The notes under the pieces are model-generated. The model did not search any database. It saw nothing but the letters and a program-made list of their open reading frames with translations, and was not told where the DNA came from. From Streptomyces abyssomicinicus (GTDB lineage: Bacteria > Actinomycetota > Actinomycetes > Streptomycetales > Streptomycetaceae), in contig NZ_BBZI01000006.1 in NCBI RefSeq assembly GCF_008974245.1, forward strand, positions 967,125 to 1,031,124: a stretch of DNA of 64,000 nucleotides, written 5' to 3'. Of this stretch, positions 55,347 to 63,609 are shown piece after piece. The number at the start of each line of letters is the position of its first letter. Position 1 is the first letter of the stretch. Made by a program: the position numbers and the translations under genes.

Positions 55347-56762
55347 TCAGGCCCGCAGGGACGCCAGTTCCACCACGGTGATGTCCGAGGGAGCCCCGAC
55401 CCTGGTGGGAGGCCCCCAGGCGCCGGCGCCACGGCTGACGAACAGCTGGGTGTCGCCGTACTTCTCCAGCCCGGCCACCGTGGGGTTGGCCAGCCCGGCG
55501 AGGTAGGGGCCCGGCCAGAGCTGACCGCCGTGGGTGTGGCCGGAGAGCTGGAGGTCGACGCCGTGCCGCACGGCCTCGTCGATGGTGACGGGCTGGTGGG
55601 ACAGGAGCACGACCGCGCGGGAGGTGTCGCGGTCGCCCAGCGCCCGTGCGAAGTCGGGGCCCTGGCCGTGGTCCTCGCCCGCGATGTCGTTGACGCCGGC
55701 CAGGTCGAAGTGGGCAAGCTCGGTGCGGACGTTCTCCAGCGGGAGCAGGCCCAGGTCGCGGACCTCGTCCACCCACTCCTCGGCGCCGGAGAAGTACTCG
55801 TGGTTGCCGGTGACGAAGTACGCGCCGTGCCGGGCGCGCAGTCCGGCGAGCGGGGCGGCGGCCGGGCCCAGGTCGCGGACGGAGCCGTCGACCAGGTCGC
55901 CGACGACGGCGATCAGGTCCGGCTGGGTCGAGTTGACGGTGTCCACCACACGCTGCGCGAAGGAGCGTCCCAGCACCGGGCTGAGGTGGACGTCGCTGAC
56001 CACGGCTATCCGGAACCCGTGCGCGGCGCGCGGCAGCCGGGCCAGCGGGACGGTGACCCGCTTGACGGTCGGGCCGTTCAGCACGCCGTAGGTGCCGGCG
56101 CCGACGGTGCCGAGACCGGCCACCGCGGCCGCCGCGCCGACGGAACGGGCGACGAACAGGCGGCGGGACAGGCCTTCCGGGAGCGTGGTGGCCTTCTCCT
56201 CCGGCTTCGCGCCGGCCTTCTCCGCGGAGCCCTCCGGGGAGTTGGCGTCGGCGTTCCCCGCGGGCTTCTCCTCGTCCGGCCGCACGGCCACCGAACCGGC
56301 CGGGTCGCCGGCGTCGGAGCGGGTGCCGTCGGCCGTGGCCGCAACCGCGGTGCGGCCCGGGACCGAGGCGGCGGAGGAGGCGGCGGGTGCGTGCGCGGCG
56401 TCGGCCGCCCCGAGCCCGGCCTCCGCCGCGTGGCGGGCGTCCCGGCGGGCCAGGGCGCGGCGCAGCAGCGGACGCAGCGGCTCGGTGACGATCAGGGCCA
56501 TCGGGACGTAGATCATCACCGCCATCCAGAGGAAGCCGGGCCAGGCGACGACACGGCGCAGCGAGAACGGCAGGGTCTCCCCGCGGCTGGTCATGGCGCC
56601 GAACAGCAGCACCACGCCCAGCAGGAAGACCGCGGTGCCCAGCCGCCGGGCCAGGCTCTTCGGGACGGTGGTGTCCCGCACCAGACGCCGCCACATGTAC
56701 CAGTGCAGGGCCGCGAGCGCGGCCACCGCGAGCAGTGCGACAAGTACGAATAGGAAGCCCAC
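55347..56762 (-). CDS. membrane-bound metallophosphoesterase
   Basis: A 471-residue protein from the GTG at 56762. N-terminal half: four hydrophobic segments (FLFVLVALLAVAALAALHWYMW, GTAVFLLGVVLLFGAMTS, FLWMAVMIYVPMALIVTEP, then after a disordered Ala/Glu region a Tat-like or anchor segment RRLFVARSVGAAAAVAGLGTV). C-terminal half: calcineurin-type domain with VVSDVHLS, GDLVDG, GNHEYF, SHQP and GHTHGGQ, the full metal-binding set. This is the YaeI/YkuE-like branch, whose members include UDP-2,3-diacylglucosamine or phospholipid phosphohydrolases. The active site is probably outside. Confidence 0.92.
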   Translation of the reverse strand: MGFLFVLVALLAVAALAALHWYMWRRLVRDTTVPKSLARRLGTAVFLLGVVLLFGAMTSRGETLPFSLRRVVAWPGFLWMAVMIYVPMALIVTEPLRPLLRRALARRDARHAAEAGLGAADAAHAPAASSAASVPGRTAVAATADGTRSDAGDPAGSVAVRPDEEKPAGNADANSPEGSAEKAGAKPEEKATTLPEGLSRRLFVARSVGAAAAVAGLGTVGAGTYGVLNGPTVKRVTVPLARLPRAAHGFRIAVVSDVHLSPVLGRSFAQRVVDTVNSTQPDLIAVVGDLVDGSVRDLGPAAAPLAGLRARHGAYFVTGNHEYFSGAEEWVDEVRDLGLLPLENVRTELAHFDLAGVNDIAGEDHGQGPDFARALGDRDTSRAVVLLSHQPVTIDEAVRHGVDLQLSGHTHGGQLWPGPYLAGLANPTVAGLEKYGDTQLFVSRGAGAWGPPTRVGAPSDITVVELASLRA

Positions 56763-56818
56763 GTCCGGTAAGTCCCCTGTCCCTGTGTGTGGTTGGGCGC
56801 CGACGGCGGCGCCGACGA

Positions 56819-57061
56819 CTATGAGTTGCGCCGCAATGCGCGAACTCCGCGCAACCCGATGACCCCCACGACCGTCCCCAGTACGAAGGAGACCACCGCG
56901 AGCAGCAGGTGGACCCAGAAGTACCCGGTCGGGTCCCCCGCGTCGTCGAACGCGAGACCGCTGCCGTCCTTGTAGAGGTTTTTGACGAAAGTGACCCAGA
57001 TGACCCAGCTCCACACCCCGAAGGCGAGAAGGAACCAGGAGACGGGTCGGCTGAGCTTCAT
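56819..57061 (-). CDS. SCO4848-family small membrane protein
   Basis: An 80-residue protein: one hydrophobic helix (WFLLAFGVWSWVIWVTFVKNL), the segment DGSGLAFDDAGDPTGYFWVHLLLA, a second helix (VSFVLGTVVGVIGLRGVRA) and a basic end. This short arrangement is conserved next to the D-Ala-D-Ala carboxypeptidase gene in streptomycetes and is the type protein of the SCO4848 family; the function is unknown. GATACT lies 6 nt before the ATG, a leaderless-type start. Confidence 0.9.
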   Translation of the reverse strand: MKLSRPVSWFLLAFGVWSWVIWVTFVKNLYKDGSGLAFDDAGDPTGYFWVHLLLAVVSFVLGTVVGVIGLRGVRALRRNS

Positions 57062-57200
57062 ACGGCCAGTATCGCCGCCGGACCGCGCGGCCGGTGGCCG
57101 GGGTGGCGGTCCGGCGGCCGAGTGCGACGCGAATCACGGCGGGGGGCGGGAGGAACACGGGGGTACGCCCGCACCGTCCTTGGCATGTACGTTCTCGTCC
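57062..57200. promoter_or_regulatory. divergent leaderless-type promoters
   Basis: GATACT on the minus strand (57073-57068) 6 nt before the SCO4848-family ATG, and TACGTT on the plus strand (57188-57193) 7 nt before the carboxypeptidase GTG at 57201. Confidence 0.55.
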
Positions 57201-58916
57201 GTGCCCGCTCAGAAGAAGACCGCCAAGCGACCCGTCCTGATCGCTTCCGCCGCACTGTTCTCGTTGGCCCTCGGCCTGGTCGTGCCGCTCTCCGCGGGCG
57301 ACGCGCAGGCGCAGCCCGCGCGTCCGGGCCCGAAGTCGCCCGGCAGCCGCCTCTCGGGCTCCACGTCGGCCGGGTCGACCTCCGCCGGCGGGGCCACGTC
57401 CTCCCCGTCGACGTCCACGGGCGACCGTTCGTCCGCCGACGACGCGTCCCCGGCCGCCTCGGGGGTGGCGAAGGACGCTCCGCCCGCGGGGTCCCGGTCC
57501 ACGGTGGGCGGCGCGCGGCTGGCCGCTCCCGGGACCCAGGTCGCACCGAACGCGGGCGCGCCCGCGCTGCCGGACGACCTCTCGGCCAAGTCGTGGATCG
57601 TCGCCGACGCCGAGAGCGGCGAGGTGCTCGCCGCGCACAACGCGCACCAGGAGCTGGCTCCGGCGAGCACCCTGAAGATGCTCTTCGCCGACACCCTGCT
57701 GGGGCACTGGCCCGCCACCGACACGCACAAGGTGACGGACGAGGAGCTCTCCAAGGTCGGCTCCGGCTCCAGCATGGTGGGCGTCAAGCCGAACGAGACG
57801 TACACGGTCCGCGACCTGTGGCTCGGCGTCTTCCTGCAGTCGGGCAACGACGCGGTCCACGTGCTGTCCTCGATGAACGGCGGCCTCGACAGGACGGTCG
57901 CCGACATGAACGCCCACGCCGCGGAGCTCCAGGCGCTGGACACGCACGTGGTCAGCCCGGACGGTTACGACGCGAAGGGGCAGGTCTCCTCCGCCTACGA
58001 CCTCACGCTGATAGCCCGTTCGGGGCTGCAGAAGAAGGACTTCCGCGAGTACGCGTCGACGGTCCGGGCGCAGTTCCCGGGCGAGACCAAGAAGGGCAAG
58101 GACGGGAAGAAGACCCGCGGGAACTTCGAGATCCAGAACACCAACCGGCTGCTCACCGGCAACGGGATCGACCAGTACCGCGGCATCGCGGGGGTCAAGA
58201 ACGGCAACACCACCAACGCCGGGGCGACCTTCACGGGCGTGGCGGAGCGGGACGGCAAGGTGCTGCTGGTCACCGTCATGAACCCGCAGAAGAAGGAGCT
58301 CAACCGGGTCTACAAGGAGACGGCGGAGCTGCTGGACTGGGGCTTCGCGGCGGCCGGCAAGGTGACGCCGGTGGGTGAACTGGTGCCGCCCGCGTCCGCG
58401 GCGTCCGCCGCGCCGTCGGCCGCGCCGTCGGCGTCGTCGGCGGCGATGTCCCCGGCGGGCGGCCGGGCGGAGAACGTGGCGGCGTCCGAGGAGGCGAAGG
58501 AGACGGGACCGGTGTGGATCCCGTTCGCCATCGTCGGGGGCGTGCTGGTGCTCCTCGCGGGCGGGGCCTTCCTCGTCCACCGCCGCTGGCCCCTCCCGGG
58601 CACGGCGGCGCGGAGCGGTTCCCGCTCCGGCGCGAAGGGCGCGGCGGAGGGCGCGGACGCCGGTGCCGCCGACGCCGGCGTGACGGAGGCGAAGGCCGGG
58701 GACTCCTCCGGCACCGAGGCCGCCGCGTCCGACGGCGCCACCGCGAAGCCCGCGGGTGCCGAGGCCGACGCGAAGCCCGCCGACGCGGAAGGGGCGACGT
58801 CCGAGGAGGCCGGGGACCCGGCGGGTGACAAGCCTGCCGAGGCCGCCGAGGCCGCGATGCCCCAGCAGGCCTCCGGGCCCCGCGCGGCGGAGAAGGGCGA
58901 GGGCCAGCCGGCCTGA
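57201..58916 (+). CDS. D-alanyl-D-alanine carboxypeptidase (low-molecular-weight PBP), membrane-anchored
   Basis: A 571-residue protein from the GTG at 57201. An N-terminal signal segment (VLIASAALFSLALGLVVPL) is followed by a Ser/Gly/Ala-rich stretch. The penicillin-binding domain has SxxK in ELAPASTLKMLF, SxN in FLQSGNDAVHVL and KNG in place of KTG (GVKNGNTTNAG). It trims the terminal D-Ala of pentapeptides in the wall. A C-terminal membrane segment (VWIPFAIVGGVLVLLAGGAFLVHRRW) and an Ala/Glu-rich cytoplasmic tail of about 100 residues follow, an uncommon architecture. Corresponds to the gene next to the SCO4848-family protein in S. coelicolor. Confidence 0.93.
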   Translation: MPAQKKTAKRPVLIASAALFSLALGLVVPLSAGDAQAQPARPGPKSPGSRLSGSTSAGSTSAGGATSSPSTSTGDRSSADDASPAASGVAKDAPPAGSRSTVGGARLAAPGTQVAPNAGAPALPDDLSAKSWIVADAESGEVLAAHNAHQELAPASTLKMLFADTLLGHWPATDTHKVTDEELSKVGSGSSMVGVKPNETYTVRDLWLGVFLQSGNDAVHVLSSMNGGLDRTVADMNAHAAELQALDTHVVSPDGYDAKGQVSSAYDLTLIARSGLQKKDFREYASTVRAQFPGETKKGKDGKKTRGNFEIQNTNRLLTGNGIDQYRGIAGVKNGNTTNAGATFTGVAERDGKVLLVTVMNPQKKELNRVYKETAELLDWGFAAAGKVTPVGELVPPASAASAAPSAAPSASSAAMSPAGGRAENVAASEEAKETGPVWIPFAIVGGVLVLLAGGAFLVHRRWPLPGTAARSGSRSGAKGAAEGADAGAADAGVTEAKAGDSSGTEAAASDGATAKPAGAEADAKPADAEGATSEEAGDPAGDKPAEAAEAAMPQQASGPRAAEKGEGQPA

Positions 58917-58934
58917 GGCGGCGGCCCCGGCCGC

Positions 58935-58975
58935 CCCCGCGCGGCCGGCGCGGCCCGGTCACCGGCCGCGCGGGG
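58935..58975. terminator. terminator between the carboxypeptidase and BrkB genes
   Basis: A perfect 14-bp stem CCCCGCGCGGCCGG / CCGGCCGCGCGGGG with a 13-nt loop between convergent genes. Confidence 0.85.
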
Positions 58976-59023
58976 TGCGGCCCGTGGCCCACGCGAGCGG
59001 TGGCGCGGCGCCGGGGCCGGAGG

Positions 59024-59923
59024 TCACGCCGGGGCCGGGGCGGACGGCAGGGCGGCGGCCGGGGAGGCGGGAGCGGAGGACTTGCCCGTCGCCGTCCAGG
59101 CGGCGCTGTAGAGCAGCAGCTTGCAGGTGAAGTTGATCCACAGCAGCAAGGCGATCGGCACGCCGAAGGCGCCGTACATGCTCTTCGCGGCGACTCCCTG
59201 GATGTAGCCGCTGAGCAGCAGCTTCAGCAGCTCGAAACCGGCCGCGCCGATCAGCGCCGCCTCGACCAGGCGGCGCTTGGAGGGGTGGGCCCCGGGGACC
59301 GTCCGCAGCACGTAGAGCAGCAGCAGGAAGTCGGCGAGGACGGCGACGGTGAAGGCCGCGATCCCCAGCAGGACGCCGCCGGCCCCGCCCTCGTCCAGCC
59401 CCATCTCCCGTGCCAGCCGCCCCACCATGCCGCTGGCGACCGTGGAGATCACCAGCGTGATCAGCACCGCGCCGCCCAGCCCGAACAGCACGCCCAGGTC
59501 CTTGGCCTTGGTGAGGAGGATGTTCTCGTCCGGGTCCGGCATCTCCCAGACGGCGCGCAGGCAGCCCCGCAGGGAGTCGACCCAGCTCAGCCCGGTGAAC
59601 AGCAGCAGCGCGCCGGCGATCAGCCCGACCGCGCCCGCGTTGGCGACCAGTTTCTCGATGTCCAGCTGGTCGGAGATCCCCGGCACCTGCTCGGCCAGCT
59701 TGTGCTGGAGCGTCCGCTGCTGGGTGGTGGAGAGGGTGCCCGCGGCGGCCGCCGCCGCGACCGTGAGCAGCGGGAAGAGCGCGAGGAAGCTGGTGAAGGT
59801 CATCGCCGCGGCGAGCCTGGTCCACTTCACCCGGTCCAGCCGCTCGAAGGCGCGCCAGGCGTGCGTCTCCATCAGCCGGGCCGCCCAGGGGCCGACGACG
59901 GGAAGGTTCTTCAGCCAGTCCAT
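59024..59923 (-). CDS. YihY/BrkB family membrane protein
   Basis: A 299-residue protein with six or seven membrane segments. Family features: RLAAAMTFTSFLALFPLLTVAAA near the N-terminus, GLIAGALLLFTGLSWVDSLRGCLRAVWEMP, LVEAALIGAAGFELLKLLLSGYIQGVAAKSMYGAFGVPIALLLWINFTCKLLLYSAAW. YihY/BrkB proteins are widespread inner-membrane proteins of unknown molecular function, possibly lipid transporters or flippases. It overlaps the gtrA-like gene by 13 nt, so it is last in the PAP2-UbiA-GtrA-BrkB operon, which suggests that it handles a lipid made there. Confidence 0.92.
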   Translation of the reverse strand: MDWLKNLPVVGPWAARLMETHAWRAFERLDRVKWTRLAAAMTFTSFLALFPLLTVAAAAAAGTLSTTQQRTLQHKLAEQVPGISDQLDIEKLVANAGAVGLIAGALLLFTGLSWVDSLRGCLRAVWEMPDPDENILLTKAKDLGVLFGLGGAVLITLVISTVASGMVGRLAREMGLDEGGAGGVLLGIAAFTVAVLADFLLLLYVLRTVPGAHPSKRRLVEAALIGAAGFELLKLLLSGYIQGVAAKSMYGAFGVPIALLLWINFTCKLLLYSAAWTATGKSSAPASPAAALPSAPAPA

Positions 59924-60378
59924 CCCACGACCCCGTTCCCGTTCCCGACTCTGTTGCCAAAGACGAGAGTTCGGGTACCCCAGAACCGGACCGCCGTGCC
60001 CAGCAGCATGCCCACTCCCGCGCCGGCGACCAGATCCGCGCGCCGCGAGGTGAGGCCGAGGCAGTAGTGGCTGACGGCGAGACAGGCCAGCTGCGCGGCG
60101 GCTCCGGCGGCGTTGACGGCGGTGAAGACGACTGCCTGCCGCAACCGCTCCCCGGGCCCCGGCGGCGCCGCGGAGGCGGCCCGGCGGTAGGCGCCCAGCG
60201 CGTTGCCGGCGTAGGCGACCGCGCAGGCGGCGAGGAAGGCCAGCGCCTTGGCCGGCAGCGGCGGCAGCCCGGCGGGGCCGAGCAGCGCGGTGAACACGGC
60301 CAGGTCCACCAGGTAGGCCAGAAGTCCGGCGGCCGCGAATCCGGCGAGTTCCCGGCGGGTGACCGGGGCGGCGGTCAC
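59911..60378 (-). CDS. GtrA-like membrane protein
   Basis: A 155-residue protein whose GTG overlaps the UbiA-gene stop (GTGA). Four membrane segments: FAAAGLLAYLVDLAVFTALL, AKALAFLAACAVAYAGNALGAY, AVVFTAVNAAGAAAQLACLAV, GMLLGTAVRFWGTRTLVF. GtrA proteins assist lipid-linked sugar transport; in Mycobacterium the related Rv3789 lies with the dprE genes and is linked to decaprenyl-phospho-arabinose. The same pairing here supports that role. Confidence 0.9.
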   Translation of the reverse strand: MTAAPVTRRELAGFAAAGLLAYLVDLAVFTALLGPAGLPPLPAKALAFLAACAVAYAGNALGAYRRAASAAPPGPGERLRQAVVFTAVNAAGAAAQLACLAVSHYCLGLTSRRADLVAGAGVGMLLGTAVRFWGTRTLVFGNRVGNGNGVVGWTG

Positions 60379-61448
60379 CAGCCGGTCACCGCCAGCCCGT
60401 AGAGCACCGCCCACACCAGGCCGACGGCGGCCAGCGGACGGTCCCGCAGCACGACGTCCTCCGGTTCCCCCGCGGTGCCCCGGTCGGCGAAGACGGCGTA
60501 GCGCAGGACGCCCAGGATGAAGGCGATCATGGAGAGCTGCCGCCAGGGCAGCAGCCCGGTCTGCGGGACGCCGCCGGTCTCCAGGGCCCACAGGCAGTAG
60601 CCGAGGACCGCGCCGCCCGCCGCCAGCTGCCAGACGAACCGCAGGTAGCCGGGCGTGTACTCGGTGAGCAGGGCCCGGGTGGCCCCGCGCTCGCCGGCCA
60701 TCTCGACGGCCTCGGAGTAGCGCTTGGCGGAGACCATGAAGAGCGCGCCGAAGCCGGTGGTGATCAGGAACCAGCGGGAGAGCGGGATGTCCATGGCGAT
60801 GCCGCCGGCCATGGCCCGCATCAGGAAGCCGGCGGCGACCACCGCCAGGTCGACCACCAGCACACGCTTGAGCCGCAGGCAGTACGCGAACTGCATCACC
60901 ACGTAGGCCGCCAGCACCGCCGCGGTCAGCGGCGGACACAGCAGCACGGCCGTGAGCGGGGCCCCCACGGCGAGCGCGCACCCGGCCGCGTAGGCGACCG
61001 GCACCGGCACCTGTCCCGCGGCGACCGGCCGGTGGCGTTTGACCGGGTGGGCGCGGTCGGCGTCGACGTCGCGGGCGTCGTTGACCAGGTAGACGGCGGC
61101 CGAGCAGGCCGTGAAGAGGACCAGGACCAGCGGCAGCCGGGTCAGCGCGGCCGGGGTGAGGAGCTGGCCCGCGGCCGCCGGGGCGGCCACCACCAGGACG
61201 TTCTTCACCCACTGCCGGGGGCGGGCGGTGCGGACCAGCCCGGCGAGCAGCGCGCGGGGCCCGGGGCGGCGGGGCGGCGCGGTGGTCGGACCGCCGGGGC
61301 GGCGCGGCCCGACCACCAGGCGGTCCGACTCGTGGCGGTCCGACTCATGGCGGTCCAACTCGTGGCGGTCCGACTCGTGGCGGTCCGACTCGTGCGGGCG
61401 GGGCCGTGAGCCCGGGAGCGGGCCCGTGGCGGCGACGCGCTCAGCCAT
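60375..61448 (-). CDS. decaprenyl-phosphate phosphoribosyltransferase (UbiA family)
   Basis: A 357-residue protein from the ATG at 61448. After an unusual N-terminal repeat tail (DRHES units, residues about 19-43) comes the UbiA-type membrane enzyme: ARPRQWVKNVLVVAAPAAA, LVLFTACSAAVYLVNDARDVDADRAHPVKRHRPVAAG (the NDxxDxxxD Mg-binding motif), and YAVFADRGTAGEPEDVVLRD (the C-terminal DxxxGxxD-like motif). This matches Rv3806c-type enzymes that transfer 5-phosphoribose from PRPP to decaprenyl phosphate, the first step to decaprenyl-phospho-arabinose. Overlaps PAP2 upstream by 8 nt and GtrA downstream. Confidence 0.92.
   Translation of the reverse strand: MAERVAATGPLPGSRPRPHESDRHESDRHELDRHESDRHESDRLVVGPRRPGGPTTAPPRRPGPRALLAGLVRTARPRQWVKNVLVVAAPAAAGQLLTPAALTRLPLVLVLFTACSAAVYLVNDARDVDADRAHPVKRHRPVAAGQVPVPVAYAAGCALAVGAPLTAVLLCPPLTAAVLAAYVVMQFAYCLRLKRVLVVDLAVVAAGFLMRAMAGGIAMDIPLSRWFLITTGFGALFMVSAKRYSEAVEMAGERGATRALLTEYTPGYLRFVWQLAAGGAVLGYCLWALETGGVPQTGLLPWRQLSMIAFILGVLRYAVFADRGTAGEPEDVVLRDRPLAAVGLVWAVLYGLAVTGW
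61321..61395 (-). repeat. five 15-bp tandem repeats in the UbiA-type gene
   Basis: Units of CGGTCCGACTCGTGG at 61321, 61336, 61351, 61366 and 61381, with two single-base variants (CATGG; CCAAC). They encode the N-terminal (DRHES)5 tail of the UbiA-type protein. In-frame tandem repeats like these change length easily between strains. Confidence 0.9.
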
Positions 61449-62016
61449 GGCGCCTCCCCCTCGGTCCCCGCGGGCTCCGCAGCCCCAGCCCGGCGGCGGC
61501 CGCACCGAGCAGGGCGCCCGCGACCACGTCGGAGGGGTAGTGCACGCCCGCCACCACCCGGGACAGGCACATCGCGGCGGCGGCCGGGACGGCCAGCGTC
61601 CCCGCGGCCGGCAGCAGCGCCGCCGCGGCCACCGCCGCCGCCGCGCTGGAGGCGGCGTGCGCGCTGGGGAAGGAGTGCGGGCCGAGGACGGCCACCCGCG
61701 CCTCGACGGCGGTGGGGCGCGGGCGGCGCACCAGGTGCTTGACGCCCACGCCGGTCAGGTGGGCCGCGGCGGTGAGCGCGGTCCCGCGCAGCCAGGCGGA
61801 GCGCCGGGGCCGGTCCACGGCCGCCGCGGCGAGACCCGCGGCCAGCCAGAGCGCGCCGTGCTCCCCGGCGCGGGAGAGGGCACGGGCCGCGGCCGCGGCG
61901 CGGGGGTCGTCGCCGCGCGCGTGCAGGGCGGCCAGCAGCCGGGCGTCGAGCCGCCGGACCGCGCGGACCGTGCGCGAGGCGGGCGGAGGAGGAGCGGGGA
62001 GGGGGACACCGTGCAT
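61441..62016 (-). CDS. PAP2-family membrane phosphatase
   Basis: A 191-residue protein from the ATG at 62016. The three PAP2 motifs are present: KHLVRRPRP (C1), PSAHAASSA (C2, catalytic His) and SRVVAGVHYPSDVVAGALLG (C3, second catalytic His and Asp). Hydrophobic segments between them. In the mycobacterial pathway a PAP2 protein (Rv3807c) next to the UbiA gene is the proposed phosphatase for decaprenylphosphoryl-5-phosphoribose; the same order here points to the same job. First gene of the operon, divergent from the DprE1 gene. Confidence 0.9.
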   Translation of the reverse strand: MHGVPLPAPPPPASRTVRAVRRLDARLLAALHARGDDPRAAAAARALSRAGEHGALWLAAGLAAAAVDRPRRSAWLRGTALTAAAHLTGVGVKHLVRRPRPTAVEARVAVLGPHSFPSAHAASSAAAAVAAAALLPAAGTLAVPAAAAMCLSRVVAGVHYPSDVVAGALLGAAAAGLGLRSPRGPRGRRHG

Positions 62017-62156
62017 ACGGCCCACTGTTCACCGGGGCGCGTCCCGAACCCGGGCAATATGCCGTGAAGCCCTATCAATCACCCGTTCCGGCGAGAAACG
62101 CGCCATACCCGGAGTGATCTCCGCATGACGGACGCCCCGCCGCTAGCGTCGCGCCC

Positions 62157-63569
62157 ATGCCGCCCACTCAGCCCCCGTCCCCGGCCCACCCGCCGCCGGC
62201 CCCCTCGTCACCGGCCGGGGCGCTCGCCGTCCCGGTCACCGGCTGGGGCCGCACCGCGCCCACCGTCGCCCGTGTGGTCCGCCCCCGCAGCTACGACGAG
62301 GCCGTCGCCGCCGTCCGGGACTGCGGGGCCCGCGGCGGCATCCCCCGGGGACTGGGCCGGGCCTACGGCGACGCGGCGCAGAACGCGGGCGGCGCCGTGC
62401 TCGACATGACCGGGCTGGACCGGATCCACGCGGTGGACGCCGCCGGGGGCGTGGTGCTGTGCGACGCGGGCGTCTCGCTGCACCGGCTGATGCGGGTGCT
62501 GCTGCCGCTCGGCTGGTTCGTGCCGGTCACCCCCGGCACCCGGTACGTCACCGTCGGCGGGGCGATCGGCGCCGACATCCACGGCAAGAACCACCACGTC
62601 TGCGGCTCCTTCTCCCGCCATGTGCTGTCGATGGAGCTGCTCACCGCCGACGGCACGATCCGCGCCGTGTCCCCCGGCGACCCGCTCTTCGACGCGACGT
62701 GCGGCGGCATGGGCCTCACCGGGGTGGTGCTCACCGCCTCGCTGCGGCTCCAGCCGGTGGAGACGTCCTGGATGACGGTGGACACCGAGCGCGCCCGCGA
62801 CCTCGACGACCTGATGGCCAGGCTCACCGCCACGGACCACCGCCACCGCTACTCGGTGGCCTGGATCGACCTGCTGGCGCGCGGCGCCGCAACCGGCCGC
62901 GCGGTCCTCACCCAGGGCGACCACGCCCCGCCGGACGCCCTCCCCCGCTCCCGGCGCGCCCGCCGCGACCCGCTGGAGTTCCGCCCCTCCCGGCTGCCCG
63001 CCGCGCCGTCCTTCCTCCCCGACGGCCTGCTGGGCCGCACCACGGTGGGCGTCTTCAACGAGCTCTGGTACCGCAGGGCGCCCCGGCGCCGCACCGGCGA
63101 ACCGCAGCGCCTGCACACGTTCTTCCACCCGCTGGACGGCGTGCCGCACTGGAACCGGGTCTACGGCCGGGGCGGCTTCGTGCAGTACCAGTTCGTCGTC
63201 GGGTACGGCGCGGAGGAGTCGCTGCGGCGGATCGTGCGCCGGGTCTCCGAGCGGCGCTGCCCGTCCTTCCTCGCGGTGCTCAAACGGTTCGGCGACGGCG
63301 ACCCGGGCTGGCTGTCGTTCCCCACGGCGGGCTGGACGCTCGCCCTGGACGTCCCGGCCGGGCTGCCCGGCCTCGGCGGCCTCCTCGACGAGCTGGACGA
63401 GGAGGTCGCCGCCGCCGGCGGGCGGGTCTACCTCGCCAAGGACTCCCGGCTGCGGCCCGAGCTGCTGCCCGCCATGTACCCGCGGCTGGACGAGTTCCGC
63501 GCGCTGCGCGCCGAGCTCGACCCGCGCGGGGTGTTCACCTCCGACCTGTCCCGCCGCCTCGGCCTCTGA
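62157..63569 (+). CDS. dprE1: decaprenylphosphoryl-ribose 2'-oxidase-like FAD oxidoreductase (DprE1 homologue)
   Basis: A 470-residue VAO-type flavoprotein from the ATG at 62157; TAGCGT lies exactly 7 nt upstream. FAD-domain features: RGLGRAYGDAAQNAGGAVLDM, GWFVPVTPGTRYVTVGGAIGADIHGKNHH, TAEKLTADG-like LLTADGTIRAVSPGD. The substrate domain ends with the sequence conserved in DprE1: FPTAGWTLALDVP, GGRVYLAKDSRLRPELL (catalytic Lys about K428), MYPRLDEFRALRAELDPRGVF. The residue matching Mtb Cys387 (target of benzothiazinones) is Ala396. With DprE2 it would epimerise decaprenylphosphoryl-ribose to the arabinose form. Confidence 0.93.
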   Translation: MPPTQPPSPAHPPPAPSSPAGALAVPVTGWGRTAPTVARVVRPRSYDEAVAAVRDCGARGGIPRGLGRAYGDAAQNAGGAVLDMTGLDRIHAVDAAGGVVLCDAGVSLHRLMRVLLPLGWFVPVTPGTRYVTVGGAIGADIHGKNHHVCGSFSRHVLSMELLTADGTIRAVSPGDPLFDATCGGMGLTGVVLTASLRLQPVETSWMTVDTERARDLDDLMARLTATDHRHRYSVAWIDLLARGAATGRAVLTQGDHAPPDALPRSRRARRDPLEFRPSRLPAAPSFLPDGLLGRTTVGVFNELWYRRAPRRRTGEPQRLHTFFHPLDGVPHWNRVYGRGGFVQYQFVVGYGAEESLRRIVRRVSERRCPSFLAVLKRFGDGDPGWLSFPTAGWTLALDVPAGLPGLGGLLDELDEEVAAAGGRVYLAKDSRLRPELLPAMYPRLDEFRALRAELDPRGVFTSDLSRRLGL

Positions 63570-63609
63570 CCCACACCCCCCACAGCCCTCACCACCCTTA
63601 GGAGCTCTC

